A DNA stretch of 44,343 bases, taken from contig JAHDDU010000020.1 in NCBI GenBank assembly GCA_020629175.1, positions 1 to 44,343 on the forward strand, written 5' to 3'. A model generated the notes under the pieces. The model worked only from the letters and a program-made list of their open reading frames with translations, made no database searches and had not been told where the DNA came from. The position numbers and the translations under genes are program-made. Source of the DNA: Flavimaricola sp. (GTDB lineage: Bacteria; Pseudomonadota; Alphaproteobacteria; Rhodobacterales; Rhodobacteraceae). Positions 16,419 to 25,558 of the stretch are shown here, one piece after another (position 1 is the first letter of the stretch; each line of letters starts with the position of its first letter).

Positions 16419-18394
16419 TGGCCGTTTTGGCAACGAACACGACAGCAGAAACCAAATCTTTTGGCCGGGGTCAGATCCTTATGGCCATTCTCGGCGTGGC
16501 GACGGCCCTATGCCTTGCCCAATGGACAGGTCTGCTGCCGCAATGGCTGCACCGTTTGCCAGAAAACCTTGTCCCACCGTTCGCCGATTGGCTGGATGTT
16601 ATCTTTAACTTCATCAAGGATGATCTGGGGCTTTTGGCCCTTACACGGACCCTGACCGAAGGGTTGGAGTGGCTCCTTGATGCGACGGGCAACATTTTCT
16701 ACGGCAAACGCCGGTGGCCCTTTATTGGCCCGATGCCATGGTCTGCGGTTGCCGCCTTTGTCGCTGTGGTTGGCTACTATCTGGGTGGTTGGCGCATGGC
16801 CCTTTTGGGCGGCGGCACAATGGTCTGGACCGCCCTCATCGGCCAATGGAAAATCGCGATGGAGACGATGTCCGTCCTCGCCGTGGCGGCACCCTTGGCT
16901 TTTGTTATCGGCCTTGGCCTTGGCATTCTAGGCTGGAAATATGGATGGTTTGAACGGGCGATCAAACCGGTATTATCGGTCCTGCAAACCCTGCCGTTTT
17001 TCACCTACCTCCTGCCAGCTGTGATCTTCTTTAAAGTCGGGCCAACGGCCGGGGCAGTGGCCACAATCGTCTATGCCATTCCCCCAATGATCCTGATGAC
17101 AACACTGGGCCTGCAAAAAGTCAGCCCAGAAGTTGTCGAAGCGGGCAAAATGTCCGGCTGTACACGGTTTCAGATGCTACGGCACGTCTACATCCCAGCC
17201 GCGCGCACGGATATCCTCGTTGGCGTGAACCAAGTGATCATGCTCTGTCTTGCCATGGTCGTTCTCACAGCCTTCATCGGCATGCCCGGTCTGGGCGCAA
17301 AACTTCTGTCGATGATGGGCAGTTTCAAGCTGGGCCGCTCGTTCGAGATCGGTGTAACCATCGTGCTGCTCGCCATCACCCTTGACCGGTTTTCCAAGGC
17401 CTGGGTCGTCAAACAGCCCGAGCATTTTGAGCGCGGTACGCCGTTTTGGAAGCGTCATATCTTTGCGCTGAGCGCTGTGGCCGCCTACATCGCCTTTCTG
17501 CTGATCTCGCAAGTTGTCGAAGTGGCTGGAACCATCGGCCGCGGACAGGATTTCTCTCAAGGCAAAGAAATCGACGATCTGATCAAAGGCTTTCTGGCGC
17601 TTGAACCTGTTCGGGCGGTCACCGGATTTATCCGCGCTTTTGTGAATGTCGAAATCCTCGCACGGTTCAGGACATTCCTGCTCAGCATTCCAACACCCGC
17701 CTTTATCCTCTTTATCACGGCCTTCGCCTTCTGGCTTGCCGGTCGGAAAGAAGCGCTGATCGCGTGTCTCTTCTTCTCGCTCGTCGCTCTTTCGGGTTGG
17801 TGGGACCGGGCGATCCTGACGTTTTATTCGGTGATCTCGGCTGTGGCGATTGCTGCGCTCTTTGGCCTGCCACTTGGTGTGTTGGCGTCCCGGTCTGACA
17901 AATGGTCCCAACGGGTGCTGCTGGCCTGTGACACGGCCCAGACTTTCCCAAGTTTTATCTACCTGATCCCGGCCATCATGCTCTTTGGCATCACGGATAT
18001 TGCGGTCATCTTCTCGATCCTGATCTTCGCGATGGTGCCGCTGACACGCTACACCATCGAAGGGCTGCGCAATGTACCGCCCGAGATGACCGAGGCCGCT
18101 GACATGTCCGGCGCAACCCGCTGGCAAAAGTTGTGGAACGTACAGCTTCCGCTCGCGCTGCCGACAATGGCTGTCGGCTTTAACCAGGCCATCATGTTTG
18201 CCTTCTTCATGGTCATCATCGCTGCCTTCATCGGCACGCAAGATCTGGGCCAAGAACTGCAGCGCACTCTTGCGGGCACGGACCTCGGCAAGAACTTTGT
18301 CCTGGGCATTTGCGTCTCGCTCATGGCGCTGACGTTTGATCTGACACTGATGAAATGGACAGCCGAAAAGAAGCGGATGCTTGGCCTCGGATAA
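16418..18394 (+). CDS. Fused double permease of the glycine betaine/TMAO-type ABC transporter
   Basis: A 658-residue inner-membrane protein made of two ProW-like permease domains in tandem, where most betaine transporters use one of about 300 residues. Each half has its own ATPase-contacting EAA loop: EAGKMSGCTRFQMLRHVYIP from E241 and EAADMSGATRWQKLWNVQLP from E559. Each is followed by a matching helix (VGVNQVIMLCLAMVVLTAFI and VGFNQAIMFAFFMVIIAAFI). The fusion supplies both transmembrane halves of the complex as one chain, allowing the two to diverge. It overlaps the ATPase gene by one base and ends the transporter operon. Confidence 0.9.
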   Translation: MAVLATNTTAETKSFGRGQILMAILGVATALCLAQWTGLLPQWLHRLPENLVPPFADWLDVIFNFIKDDLGLLALTRTLTEGLEWLLDATGNIFYGKRRWPFIGPMPWSAVAAFVAVVGYYLGGWRMALLGGGTMVWTALIGQWKIAMETMSVLAVAAPLAFVIGLGLGILGWKYGWFERAIKPVLSVLQTLPFFTYLLPAVIFFKVGPTAGAVATIVYAIPPMILMTTLGLQKVSPEVVEAGKMSGCTRFQMLRHVYIPAARTDILVGVNQVIMLCLAMVVLTAFIGMPGLGAKLLSMMGSFKLGRSFEIGVTIVLLAITLDRFSKAWVVKQPEHFERGTPFWKRHIFALSAVAAYIAFLLISQVVEVAGTIGRGQDFSQGKEIDDLIKGFLALEPVRAVTGFIRAFVNVEILARFRTFLLSIPTPAFILFITAFAFWLAGRKEALIACLFFSLVALSGWWDRAILTFYSVISAVAIAALFGLPLGVLASRSDKWSQRVLLACDTAQTFPSFIYLIPAIMLFGITDIAVIFSILIFAMVPLTRYTIEGLRNVPPEMTEAADMSGATRWQKLWNVQLPLALPTMAVGFNQAIMFAFFMVIIAAFIGTQDLGQELQRTLAGTDLGKNFVLGICVSLMALTFDLTLMKWTAEKKRMLGLG

Positions 18395-18507
18395 CGTTAC
18401 ATAAGTCTGATTATTGGCCCTGGGGTCGGACTGTCCTGTGATGGCGTCCTTTTTGGACCTATGCTGCGCAAATCTGGATTGTTAGCTATGGTCCAAAGGG
18501 GGAGACC

Positions 18508-20397
18508 ATGGACGCGACCGTATTGACCTTTGAAATGATGGTGGTTTTGGGACTGCTGGCATTCACCGTGTTCCTGTTTGTCTCAGAGATCATCCGAATT
18601 GATTTGGCAGCCATACTCGTGATGGTCACGCTGGGTGTGCTTAGCACCCTGCCCGGCCTTGGAAATCTGGCCAATGGCGCTGATCTTTTCTCCGGCTTCT
18701 CCTCAAATGCCGTCATTTCGATCATCGCAGTGATGATCATTGGGGCCGGGCTGGACAAAACGGGCCTCATGTCCAAGGTCGCAGCCGTCATCCTCAAGCG
18801 CGGTGGCACGACGGAGGCACGGATTATTCCGATCGTCTCAGGCACTGTTGGAGTGATCAGCTCGTTTATGCAGAACGTCGGGGCTGCAGCGCTGTTTTTA
18901 CCCGTCATCAGTCGGATTTCCGCTCGCACCGAAATCCCGATGAGCCGTTTGGCCATGCCCATGGGGTTTTGTGCCATTTTGGGGGGCACAATCACGATGG
19001 TCGGTTCCTCCCCGCTTATCTTGCTGAACGATTTGCTGATATCGGCGAATGAGACCTTGCCAGATGATCAACAGATGGAGCCGTTTGGCCTCTTCTCGGT
19101 GACCCCTATCGGGATCATGCTTGTGCTGACCGGGCTTTTGTACTTCGTCTTGCTGGGCCGCTGGATCCTTCCCGGTCAACGCGGGCGCGGTGAGGATGGG
19201 GCCTCTGCCCGCTCGATGCAGGCCTATGTTGAGAACACCTACGGCCTCCGCGCAGACCTGTTTGAGGTGGCGGTACCCGAAGGCTCTATCCTGATCGGAG
19301 AGACGTTGTCCGACATCATGGTGGCGCATCATCTCTACATCCTTGGAACCTCTTACAAAGGACACAAGGTGATCGCCCCGATGGCAGACACCGTGATTGA
19401 GGCCCCTGCCCGGCTCGCTGTTCTTGGGCTTCGCCGGGTACTGCAGTATGAATTTGCCGAGCCCTATGGCCTCGAGATCCTTCCCGCACTCGATGACTTT
19501 GCAGACGACTTTGCCGCGACAGAGTCTGGTGTGGCTGAGGTCGTGATCCCGCCGGGATCTAGTGTCATTGGCCAATCTCCGATCGACTTGCGGCTGCGCC
19601 AGACGACCGGTCTGTCCACGCTTGCAATTCATCGCGGCGAAGAAACCATGAGCCACGTCGAAACAGAGGATCACGTGGCCACCCACATCGGTGCCGTCCC
19701 CCTTCAAGCGGGCGACACGCTGGTCGCTCATGTGCAATGGGAGCGGTTGACCCGGCTGAAATCAGATCAGGATTTTGTCGTGGTCACATCCGATTTCCCG
19801 CAGGAGGAAATGCGCCCGCACAAGGTGAATTGGGCCTTAGGCTTCTTTCTCATGACGCTTGGGCTAATCCTGTTCACTGACCTTCTCTTGTCGCTCTGCC
19901 TGCTGGCTGGCGGCGTCGGTATGATCCTGTCCCGGGTCCTGTCCGTGGATGAGGCCTATGACGCCGTCAGTTGGAGCACGGTGTTCCTGCTCGCATCGCT
20001 TATTCCGCTTGGACAGGCGGTGCAAAACACAGGCACCGCCGCGTGGATTGCCGAGCAGATACTGACACTGCTCGACGGATGGCCGATTTGGGCGCTGCAG
20101 GCCGGGCTGGCGATATTGGCAACCGCCTTTACACTGGTCATGTCGAACGTCGGCGCAACCGTCCTATTGGTGCCTTTGGCCGTGTCTATTGCGGTATCTG
20201 CCGGCGCAAACCCGGCTGTCTTTGCCTTGACCGTCGCGATCTCAACCTCGAACTCCTTTCTCATTCCGACCCATCAGGTCAACGCCCTGATCATGGGCCC
20301 AGCCGGATATCGCGTGGTGGACTTTGTTCGTTCAGGCGGAATAATGACTGTTTTATTTCTGATCGTTTCGCTGACTGGTCTCACTCTATTCTTTTGA
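18508..20397 (+). CDS. SLC13/DASS-type anion permease with central RCK_C (TrkA-C) domains
   Basis: A 629-residue membrane protein. N-terminal helices (residues about 5-220) carry the family motif around NVGAAALFLPV, and the C-terminal helices (about 430-629) hold the second motif SNSFLIPTHQVNALIMGP. In between, two soluble RCK_C-like modules are visible (RADLFEVAVPEGSILIGETL and SGVAEVVIPPGSSVIGQSPI). Such proteins are sodium-coupled carriers for sulfate, dicarboxylates or related anions; the RCK_C insert is a common variant of unknown ligand. It is a single gene 113 bases after the ABC permease, probably with its own promoter. The substrate cannot be read from sequence; sulfate would suit the sulfonate-sugar genes at 27 kb, but this is speculation. 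Confidence 0.82.
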   Translation: MDATVLTFEMMVVLGLLAFTVFLFVSEIIRIDLAAILVMVTLGVLSTLPGLGNLANGADLFSGFSSNAVISIIAVMIIGAGLDKTGLMSKVAAVILKRGGTTEARIIPIVSGTVGVISSFMQNVGAAALFLPVISRISARTEIPMSRLAMPMGFCAILGGTITMVGSSPLILLNDLLISANETLPDDQQMEPFGLFSVTPIGIMLVLTGLLYFVLLGRWILPGQRGRGEDGASARSMQAYVENTYGLRADLFEVAVPEGSILIGETLSDIMVAHHLYILGTSYKGHKVIAPMADTVIEAPARLAVLGLRRVLQYEFAEPYGLEILPALDDFADDFAATESGVAEVVIPPGSSVIGQSPIDLRLRQTTGLSTLAIHRGEETMSHVETEDHVATHIGAVPLQAGDTLVAHVQWERLTRLKSDQDFVVVTSDFPQEEMRPHKVNWALGFFLMTLGLILFTDLLLSLCLLAGGVGMILSRVLSVDEAYDAVSWSTVFLLASLIPLGQAVQNTGTAAWIAEQILTLLDGWPIWALQAGLAILATAFTLVMSNVGATVLLVPLAVSIAVSAGANPAVFALTVAISTSNSFLIPTHQVNALIMGPAGYRVVDFVRSGGIMTVLFLIVSLTGLTLFF

Positions 20398-20448
20398 AAT
20401 GCAATCCTCTAATCTTTGGGTCAGCCCACACACCCAAAGGTAGAAAAA

Positions 20449-22479
20449 ATGACTGCTTCGCGACTGCATTTCCAAACCAACGCCTGCTGCTGTACTGGCT
20501 GCATGAGCAATCTTGCAGAACGCTGGAGTGACAGCGCGCAGGGGTCAGGTGCATCATCTGGCGGTCAAAACGCACCTCTGCCTGTCTATACCTACGATCA
20601 AATCGCATACCAACTTACTGACGCGGGACAGGCCTACTTCTTTGACGTCCGACAGTCTTTCGATATCTCACAGAACACAACGATCACCTACAATATCAGC
20701 AATCTTGATGCAGGTGGGCAGGTCTTCGCTGAGGCGGCCTTTGACGCCTGGGAAGCAGCATCCGGACTGAATTTCGTCCGGACATTTGGCAGCGCGGATA
20801 TCGGATTTAGCAACGGATTCTACGGCGAAGGCGCTTATGCGACGACCCAGGTCTCGGATGGTACGATTCAGTCAGCGAACGTCGTGATCTCGCGGGACTT
20901 TTACGAAAACGACTGGTTCACAAACAACCAGCTGGAAACGGTCGTCTATTACGATAGCTACGGGTTCTCGACCTTTATTCACGAGATTGGTCACGCCATC
21001 GGCCTTGCTCATGCGGGCAACTACAATGGCAATGCCAGCTACCCGTTCGATGCGAGCTACGCCAACGACAGCTATCAAGCATCGATCATGTCCTATTTCT
21101 CGCAAACGGATAATACGTTTATCAACGCATCCTACGCTGATGCGATCACCCCAATGATTGCCGACATCATTGCAATCCAGGACCTCTATGGCATCACATC
21201 CGGCCGAGGCGCAGGCAACACGACCTACGGCGTTGGTGGCAATACCGGAACGTACATGGACGAGCTTACCACGCTTGACTACCCAGTTGCCTTCACGATT
21301 GTCGATGACAGCGGCGTTGATCTGATCAACCTGTCCAGCTTTACTGGCGCGCAACGGATCGATTTGCGCCAAGAAGCTATTTCGAATGTGCTTGGTGCGA
21401 CAGGGAACATGCTAATTGCACGCGGAACGTTCATTGAGAATGCGACCGGCGGTTCCGGGCAGGATACCATAATCGGCAACGTGCTCGGAAACACTCTGCG
21501 CGGCGGCGAGGGAAATGACAGCATTTCCGGGGGTGTTGGAAATGATCATATTTTCGGCGGGGCTCAATACGACACAATCTCTGGCGGCGACGGCAACGAC
21601 ACCGTCAACGGCGGGGATGGGCAGGACACTGTGTTCCTCAATCAAGGAAACGATCTTTTCGTCGACAACGCCCAAGGCGGCGTCAATGGTCAAGACACGG
21701 TGTTTGCTGGCTATGGCGATGATACAATCCAAGGTGGGAATGGCGATGACGTCTTCCGGGGCGAATGGGGTGCCGACATCATTTTTGGCCGCAAAGGCAA
21801 TGATAGGATCTTTGGCGGCGACCAATTCGACACGATCTACGGTGGCGAAGGCAATGACACTGTCGATGGTGGCAATGGCCGCGATGTGGTGTACCTGAAC
21901 CAAGGCAACGACACCTACCTCGACAACACCCAAGGCGGTTTTAACGGCGCCGACAGAGTATTCGCAGGTCTTGGGGATGACACCATCCAAGGCGGAAATG
22001 GCAACGACACCTTTTATGGTGAAGACGGCGCGGACGAGATCTATGGGCGCCTTGGCAACGACATGATCTTTGGCGGGGATCAGTTCGATTTCATCAGCGC
22101 AGGCGAAGGCAATGACACTGTCGATGGTGGCTTTGGGCGCGATACCGTCCTCCTTGGTGCGGGCAACGATCGCTACATCGACAGCGCTCAAGGCGGGTTC
22201 AACGGGGTTGATGTGATCACCGGAGGGATTGGCGCTGATACCTTTGCCTTCAACATCATCATGTCAACTGACACGATCACAGATTTCGCCTCCGGCTCGG
22301 ATATGCTGCAATTCAACCAGGGTCTTTGGGGCGGCGGGCTAAGCACGCAACAGGTCGTGAACCAATTTGCCAGCGTCCAGAGCGGTACTGTTGTGTTTGA
22401 CTTTGGCAATGGACGCTCTGTAACGCTCTTAGACGTCACAGATACGGCAGGTCTTGCCAACGACCTTGTCCTTGTCTGA
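20449..22479 (+). CDS. Serralysin-like M10 metalloprotease with RTX repeats, likely type I secreted
   Basis: About 676 residues. The zinc motif HEIGHAIGLAH begins at H178 (zinc ligands H178, H182 and H188, catalytic E179), and the Met-turn SIMSYF (M214) follows, as in serralysins. From about residue 340 there are many glycine- and aspartate-rich calcium-binding RTX nonapeptides (GGxGxDxxx), arranged in 86-residue tandem units. The last 60 residues look like a C-terminal type I secretion signal region. There is no N-terminal signal peptide, as expected; N-terminal cysteines (ACCCTGC) are unusual. The ATG at 20449 has an AAAGG site, so I prefer it to the TTG 33 bases upstream. No type I exporter genes are in the window. 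Confidence 0.9.
   Translation: MTASRLHFQTNACCCTGCMSNLAERWSDSAQGSGASSGGQNAPLPVYTYDQIAYQLTDAGQAYFFDVRQSFDISQNTTITYNISNLDAGGQVFAEAAFDAWEAASGLNFVRTFGSADIGFSNGFYGEGAYATTQVSDGTIQSANVVISRDFYENDWFTNNQLETVVYYDSYGFSTFIHEIGHAIGLAHAGNYNGNASYPFDASYANDSYQASIMSYFSQTDNTFINASYADAITPMIADIIAIQDLYGITSGRGAGNTTYGVGGNTGTYMDELTTLDYPVAFTIVDDSGVDLINLSSFTGAQRIDLRQEAISNVLGATGNMLIARGTFIENATGGSGQDTIIGNVLGNTLRGGEGNDSISGGVGNDHIFGGAQYDTISGGDGNDTVNGGDGQDTVFLNQGNDLFVDNAQGGVNGQDTVFAGYGDDTIQGGNGDDVFRGEWGADIIFGRKGNDRIFGGDQFDTIYGGEGNDTVDGGNGRDVVYLNQGNDTYLDNTQGGFNGADRVFAGLGDDTIQGGNGNDTFYGEDGADEIYGRLGNDMIFGGDQFDFISAGEGNDTVDGGFGRDTVLLGAGNDRYIDSAQGGFNGVDVITGGIGADTFAFNIIMSTDTITDFASGSDMLQFNQGLWGGGLSTQQVVNQFASVQSGTVVFDFGNGRSVTLLDVTDTAGLANDLVLV
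21595..22242 (+). repeat. 258-bp tandem repeats inside the RTX protease gene
   Basis: Three in-frame units begin at 21595, 21853 and 22111, exactly 258 bases (86 residues) apart, each starting with NDTV followed by xGGxGxD. Each contains AQGG or TQGGxNGxD at the same position. The first two are complete; the third loses similarity after about 22240 where the C-terminal region begins. They suggest recent duplication of an RTX block. Confidence 0.85.
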
Positions 22480-22497
22480 TACCCCCTGCCCTCCGGT

Positions 22498-23664
22498 CTA
22501 GTCGCCCTCAACAGCGCCAGGCAGTAGCTCTTCCCAAAAGGCGAAGATGGCTACAGCGTTGAGCGCGGACATCCAGCCGTGGTTTTCAAAGTCCAGCCGG
22601 GCGGCGGGATCAGACAGCCGGCTGAGAAAGAGCCGCTTGTCAGCGTCCCGCTGCGTCGGGCTGCGGCTGGCCACCAGATCGCGCACGCGGGCCAGACGTT
22701 TGGCCCGGTCCGAGACCGGCACTGCGGGCGCTACAGAGGCTTCTGTCAAAGCCGTTTGAAGGTAACGTGCGGGGTTCTTCACATCCTCTCGTTCTGCCAC
22801 GTAGCGGACCTTCTCAGCCACAGCCTCAGCCCCGTGCTGATTGATCCACTGCCGCGCCAGGCGGTCACTGACCCCCTGCCCTCTCAGCTGGGCGTAGACC
22901 GGCGTGTTGCGGACCCCTTCCCCGTCATCCAGCGCCAGAATGGCCAGCTGCGGGTTTTGCGCGATCTTGAACCGGATGTCGGTGACGGACCGTCCCATTT
23001 TTCGCGTCTCGGGCGTCAGGATGATGTTGGACGTCTTGTTCACTTCGGCCACTGCCGGTTTGATGATCTTGGCGTTCAGATGTTTGAACGTCTCGTAGTA
23101 GACACTGTCATTAACGCCCATGAGCCTGCGAAAGAGATCCAGCGGCCACCAGCCGGTGCTGCCAGTGCGGACAAACCGATAGCAATTCTCATAAAGAGCT
23201 AGCGCATGCCCGCTGGTGAACCGCCTCTGAATGTTGAGATTGATCAGTGCAAACACCTTTGGATCGTGAAGCTTCTCAGCCAAGGCTGCCGAATAGGCAT
23301 ACTCGCACACACCGCCTTTGAGCTTGGCATAGGACAGAAGGCTCGAAACACCCCATTCCTGCTGGCCGTTCTCGTCAAGCATGTCCCACTCGGCGGATGT
23401 CTCCACGAGGCCGCGGAGGGAGGCTTTGAGCGTCTCCATATCGTTCGAATTATAGCCGATCATTGAGCAGAGCGTGCGTGCGTCAATCCGGTGGCTTTGG
23501 CGTTGCACGAGAGTGTCATAGGCATTGAGCAGCAAGACATTGGACAACTTGCGCTGAAGAAGCGTGAGCTTGCCGCTGACGTGGATGGCCGCCACGTTCT
23601 TTTTGACCGCAGCGCGCCGGAGCGCGCCTGTCAGGGGCCTGTCGGGTGTTTCCATGTCCTGCAT
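22498..23664 (-). CDS. Plasmid replication initiator, Rep_3-like winged-helix family
   Basis: A 388-residue initiator. It shows the paired winged-helix pattern of Rep_3/RepB-type proteins: KLTLLQRKLSNVLLLNAYDT near the N-terminus, HALALYENCYRFVRTGSTGW, the recognition region WWPLDLFRRLMGV, and YYETFKHLNAKIIKPAVAEV followed by GRSVTDIRFKI. The C-terminal region is an additional basic tail. AGGA lies about eight bases before the start. It is divergent from parA across about 525 bases containing iteron-like repeats, the usual layout of a low-copy Rhodobacterales replicon. The protein would bind the repeats and open the origin. The exact Rep class needs a profile search. Confidence 0.85.
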   Translation of the reverse strand: MQDMETPDRPLTGALRRAAVKKNVAAIHVSGKLTLLQRKLSNVLLLNAYDTLVQRQSHRIDARTLCSMIGYNSNDMETLKASLRGLVETSAEWDMLDENGQQEWGVSSLLSYAKLKGGVCEYAYSAALAEKLHDPKVFALINLNIQRRFTSGHALALYENCYRFVRTGSTGWWPLDLFRRLMGVNDSVYYETFKHLNAKIIKPAVAEVNKTSNIILTPETRKMGRSVTDIRFKIAQNPQLAILALDDGEGVRNTPVYAQLRGQGVSDRLARQWINQHGAEAVAEKVRYVAEREDVKNPARYLQTALTEASVAPAVPVSDRAKRLARVRDLVASRSPTQRDADKRLFLSRLSDPAARLDFENHGWMSALNAVAIFAFWEELLPGAVEGD

Positions 23665-24190
23665 AGCGAATCCTGCTCAGGCCTTCTGATGAGGCTTTTC
23701 CCAACCATCCCACAAAAGGCACCTCAAATCAACTTGCGTGCGGGCACCTTTTCCAAGAACATAAGCGTCCTGTAAATGGGTTCCTATTGTTGAGGTGCCC
23801 AAGCTGTTCCTCCCTTTGGGTATCCAAATACAGGACGCACCTCCAGACAACCCTCACGAAAACAGACACTACGTATGCTCTTTCAGAGTCTTTGGATCAA
23901 TTTCCTGCGAATCGGCACCTGTCCGCCTGTGGCCGCTACCCCTTGATCCTGTAAACTGGTACCCGATCACCTGTACGCGGGCACCAATAGTATCGTAACA
24001 CATTGAATAACATAACTTATGCCAGCCTAAAGTCTATAAAGACCCTAAATGTTCTAAACAGTCGAAGCTCTTTTTGATTCAATATATGGTAGTTTTAGGG
24101 TCATCGCTGACATTCCTGATTCTCAAACGCCCTCTCATGTGCGATAGTTCACTCAAAATCACAGAAACATCGGCACATCGAGGCAACCGT
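23665..24190. other. candidate replication origin region between rep and parA
   Basis: This 526-base gap holds no convincing gene. Its rep-proximal half carries six iteron-like GGCACC(T) cores and a repeated TCCTGTAAA element. Its parA-proximal half (about 23990-24150) is AT-rich, with several A/T runs and TATAAAG- and TATATGG-like stretches, suited to duplex opening and divergent promoters. Initiator gene, repeats and AT-rich DNA together support an oriV. An AUG-less reading frame extends parA upstream to 24074 but has no ribosome-binding site. Confidence 0.65.
23718..23985. repeat. iteron-like GGCACCT repeats
   Basis: GGCACCTCAA occurs at 23718-23727 and as its exact inverse at 23790-23799. 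Related cores lie at 23743-23749 (GGCACCT), 23836-23845 (CGCACCTCCA), 23914-23920 (GGCACCT) and 23979-23985 (GGGCACC). A longer direct repeat beginning TCCTGTAAA occurs at 23768 and 23947. Spacing is irregular and orientation mixed, so these are iteron-like rather than a regular array. Confidence 0.6.
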
Positions 24191-25558
24191 ATGTCATCAC
24201 AGGCAAAACATCCCCTGCCCCCGTACCTTAACATTGATCCTGAACTTGCCGCAGCAAAACTTTCGGATCCAATCGACACCACAAGATTCGCCAAAGCGGC
24301 GACCTTTGCTGCCAAAGGTCGAGAGGATTTGGCGCGGCGCGGCCACACACCGGATGGGACAAAACGGTTGCGGAGCTTTTCCACATGGGAGGTCTGTCGC
24401 TATTTGATCCCGGTCGCACCCGCGCACTTCCGCCGCGTGCTGAAGGCCAATCCTGATCTGCCGCAAGGTACCGGAGAAGGTGGCTCGAAATGGTTCACTT
24501 TGGACGAGGTACTTTCGCTGCGAAAATACTTTGCGGCCGAAGGGGCAGCCGATCGCGAATATCTTCCCTATCGGCCCAAAGGTGCCCCGGCAAAGGTCAT
24601 TTCCGTTGCCAATTTCAAAGGTGGCGTGGGCAAGACATCGACCGCAGCCCATCTCGCAATGTCGGCGGCTTTGGATGGCTACAAGGTTTTGGTCATCGAT
24701 CTTGACAGCCAGGGCTCCATGACCTCGATCATGGGAGGCAAGGTGGCAGATGAATGGCAAACGGCCTTTCCGCTTCTGGCTAAGGATTATGCTCTCAACG
24801 TTGAGGCAGAGAACAGGCTGCGCGACACCCCCCTGCCCCTGGATGAGACGCTGACAGAGGCGCGCAACATGACGGCCCGCGACCTCATCCAATCTACCCA
24901 TTGGCCCAACATTGATCTGATCGGTGCGCAACTGAACCTCTATTGGGCCGAATTCCAGGTCCCGGTCTGGCGGATGCAGCTCCGCTCCTGGGCGCTGTGG
25001 GATGCGCTGGCCAACGGGCTGCAGGGCGAAGGGATCATGGATGACTACGATATCATCCTGCTCGATACGCCCCCTGCCCTCGGCTACCTGACGATTAACG
25101 CGCTTGCTGCAGCTGACATCCTTCTCGTGCCACTCGGCGCGTCCTTTCTAGAGTTCGACAGCACCGGGCGCTTCTTTGACATGCTCTACAGCACTTTTGC
25201 CAGCATTGAGGATGGCGAAAACACGGTCCGGCGGCAAAATGGATTGCCGGAGATGAAGTTTGAATGGGACGCGGTGCGGGCCATCATCACGCGCTTTGAC
25301 GCGGGGCAGCAGACGGATCTGGCGAATGTGATCCAGGCCTACTTTGGGGATTTCATGACAACCTACCGGCAGGAAATGACAGCGATGGTCGGTCAGGCGG
25401 GCGAGAATGTGAACGGAATCTACGAGGCGGATTACCGGGACTTCAATCGTGACACCTATATTCGTGGGCGCGAAACTTTTGATCGGACCTGGGCTGAGGT
25501 GAAGGAAGTCCTCCTCGGGACATGGTGGCGGGATCAGCAGATGCAGGAGGGCCAGTAA
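24191..25558 (+). CDS. parA: ParA-type plasmid partition ATPase
   Basis: About 455 residues. The deviant Walker A box KGGVGKTS (K143-T149) follows VISVANF, with the ParA lysine, then VLVIDLDSQGSMTS and the Walker B-like ILLDTPPALGYL. An N-terminal region of about 130 residues (WEVCRYLIPVAPAHFRRVLK, WFTLDEVLSLRKYF) looks like a helix-turn-helix domain, making this a large type Ia ParA that may autoregulate its promoter. I choose the ATG at 24191, which has GAGG upstream, over a TTG at 24074. The stop codon abuts the parB start. Confidence 0.93.
   Translation: MSSQAKHPLPPYLNIDPELAAAKLSDPIDTTRFAKAATFAAKGREDLARRGHTPDGTKRLRSFSTWEVCRYLIPVAPAHFRRVLKANPDLPQGTGEGGSKWFTLDEVLSLRKYFAAEGAADREYLPYRPKGAPAKVISVANFKGGVGKTSTAAHLAMSAALDGYKVLVIDLDSQGSMTSIMGGKVADEWQTAFPLLAKDYALNVEAENRLRDTPLPLDETLTEARNMTARDLIQSTHWPNIDLIGAQLNLYWAEFQVPVWRMQLRSWALWDALANGLQGEGIMDDYDIILLDTPPALGYLTINALAAADILLVPLGASFLEFDSTGRFFDMLYSTFASIEDGENTVRRQNGLPEMKFEWDAVRAIITRFDAGQQTDLANVIQAYFGDFMTTYRQEMTAMVGQAGENVNGIYEADYRDFNRDTYIRGRETFDRTWAEVKEVLLGTWWRDQQMQEGQ

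Noticed and set aside
21430-22242. Regular repeats that could suggest a CRISPR array
   Set aside because: They are in frame, encode calcium-binding RTX nonapeptides and lack unique spacers.
23718-24190. Upstream extension of parA to a TTG at 24074
   Set aside because: No ribosome-binding site, and the added residues are hydrophobic and unlike ParA N-termini; the ATG at 24191 has GAGG.
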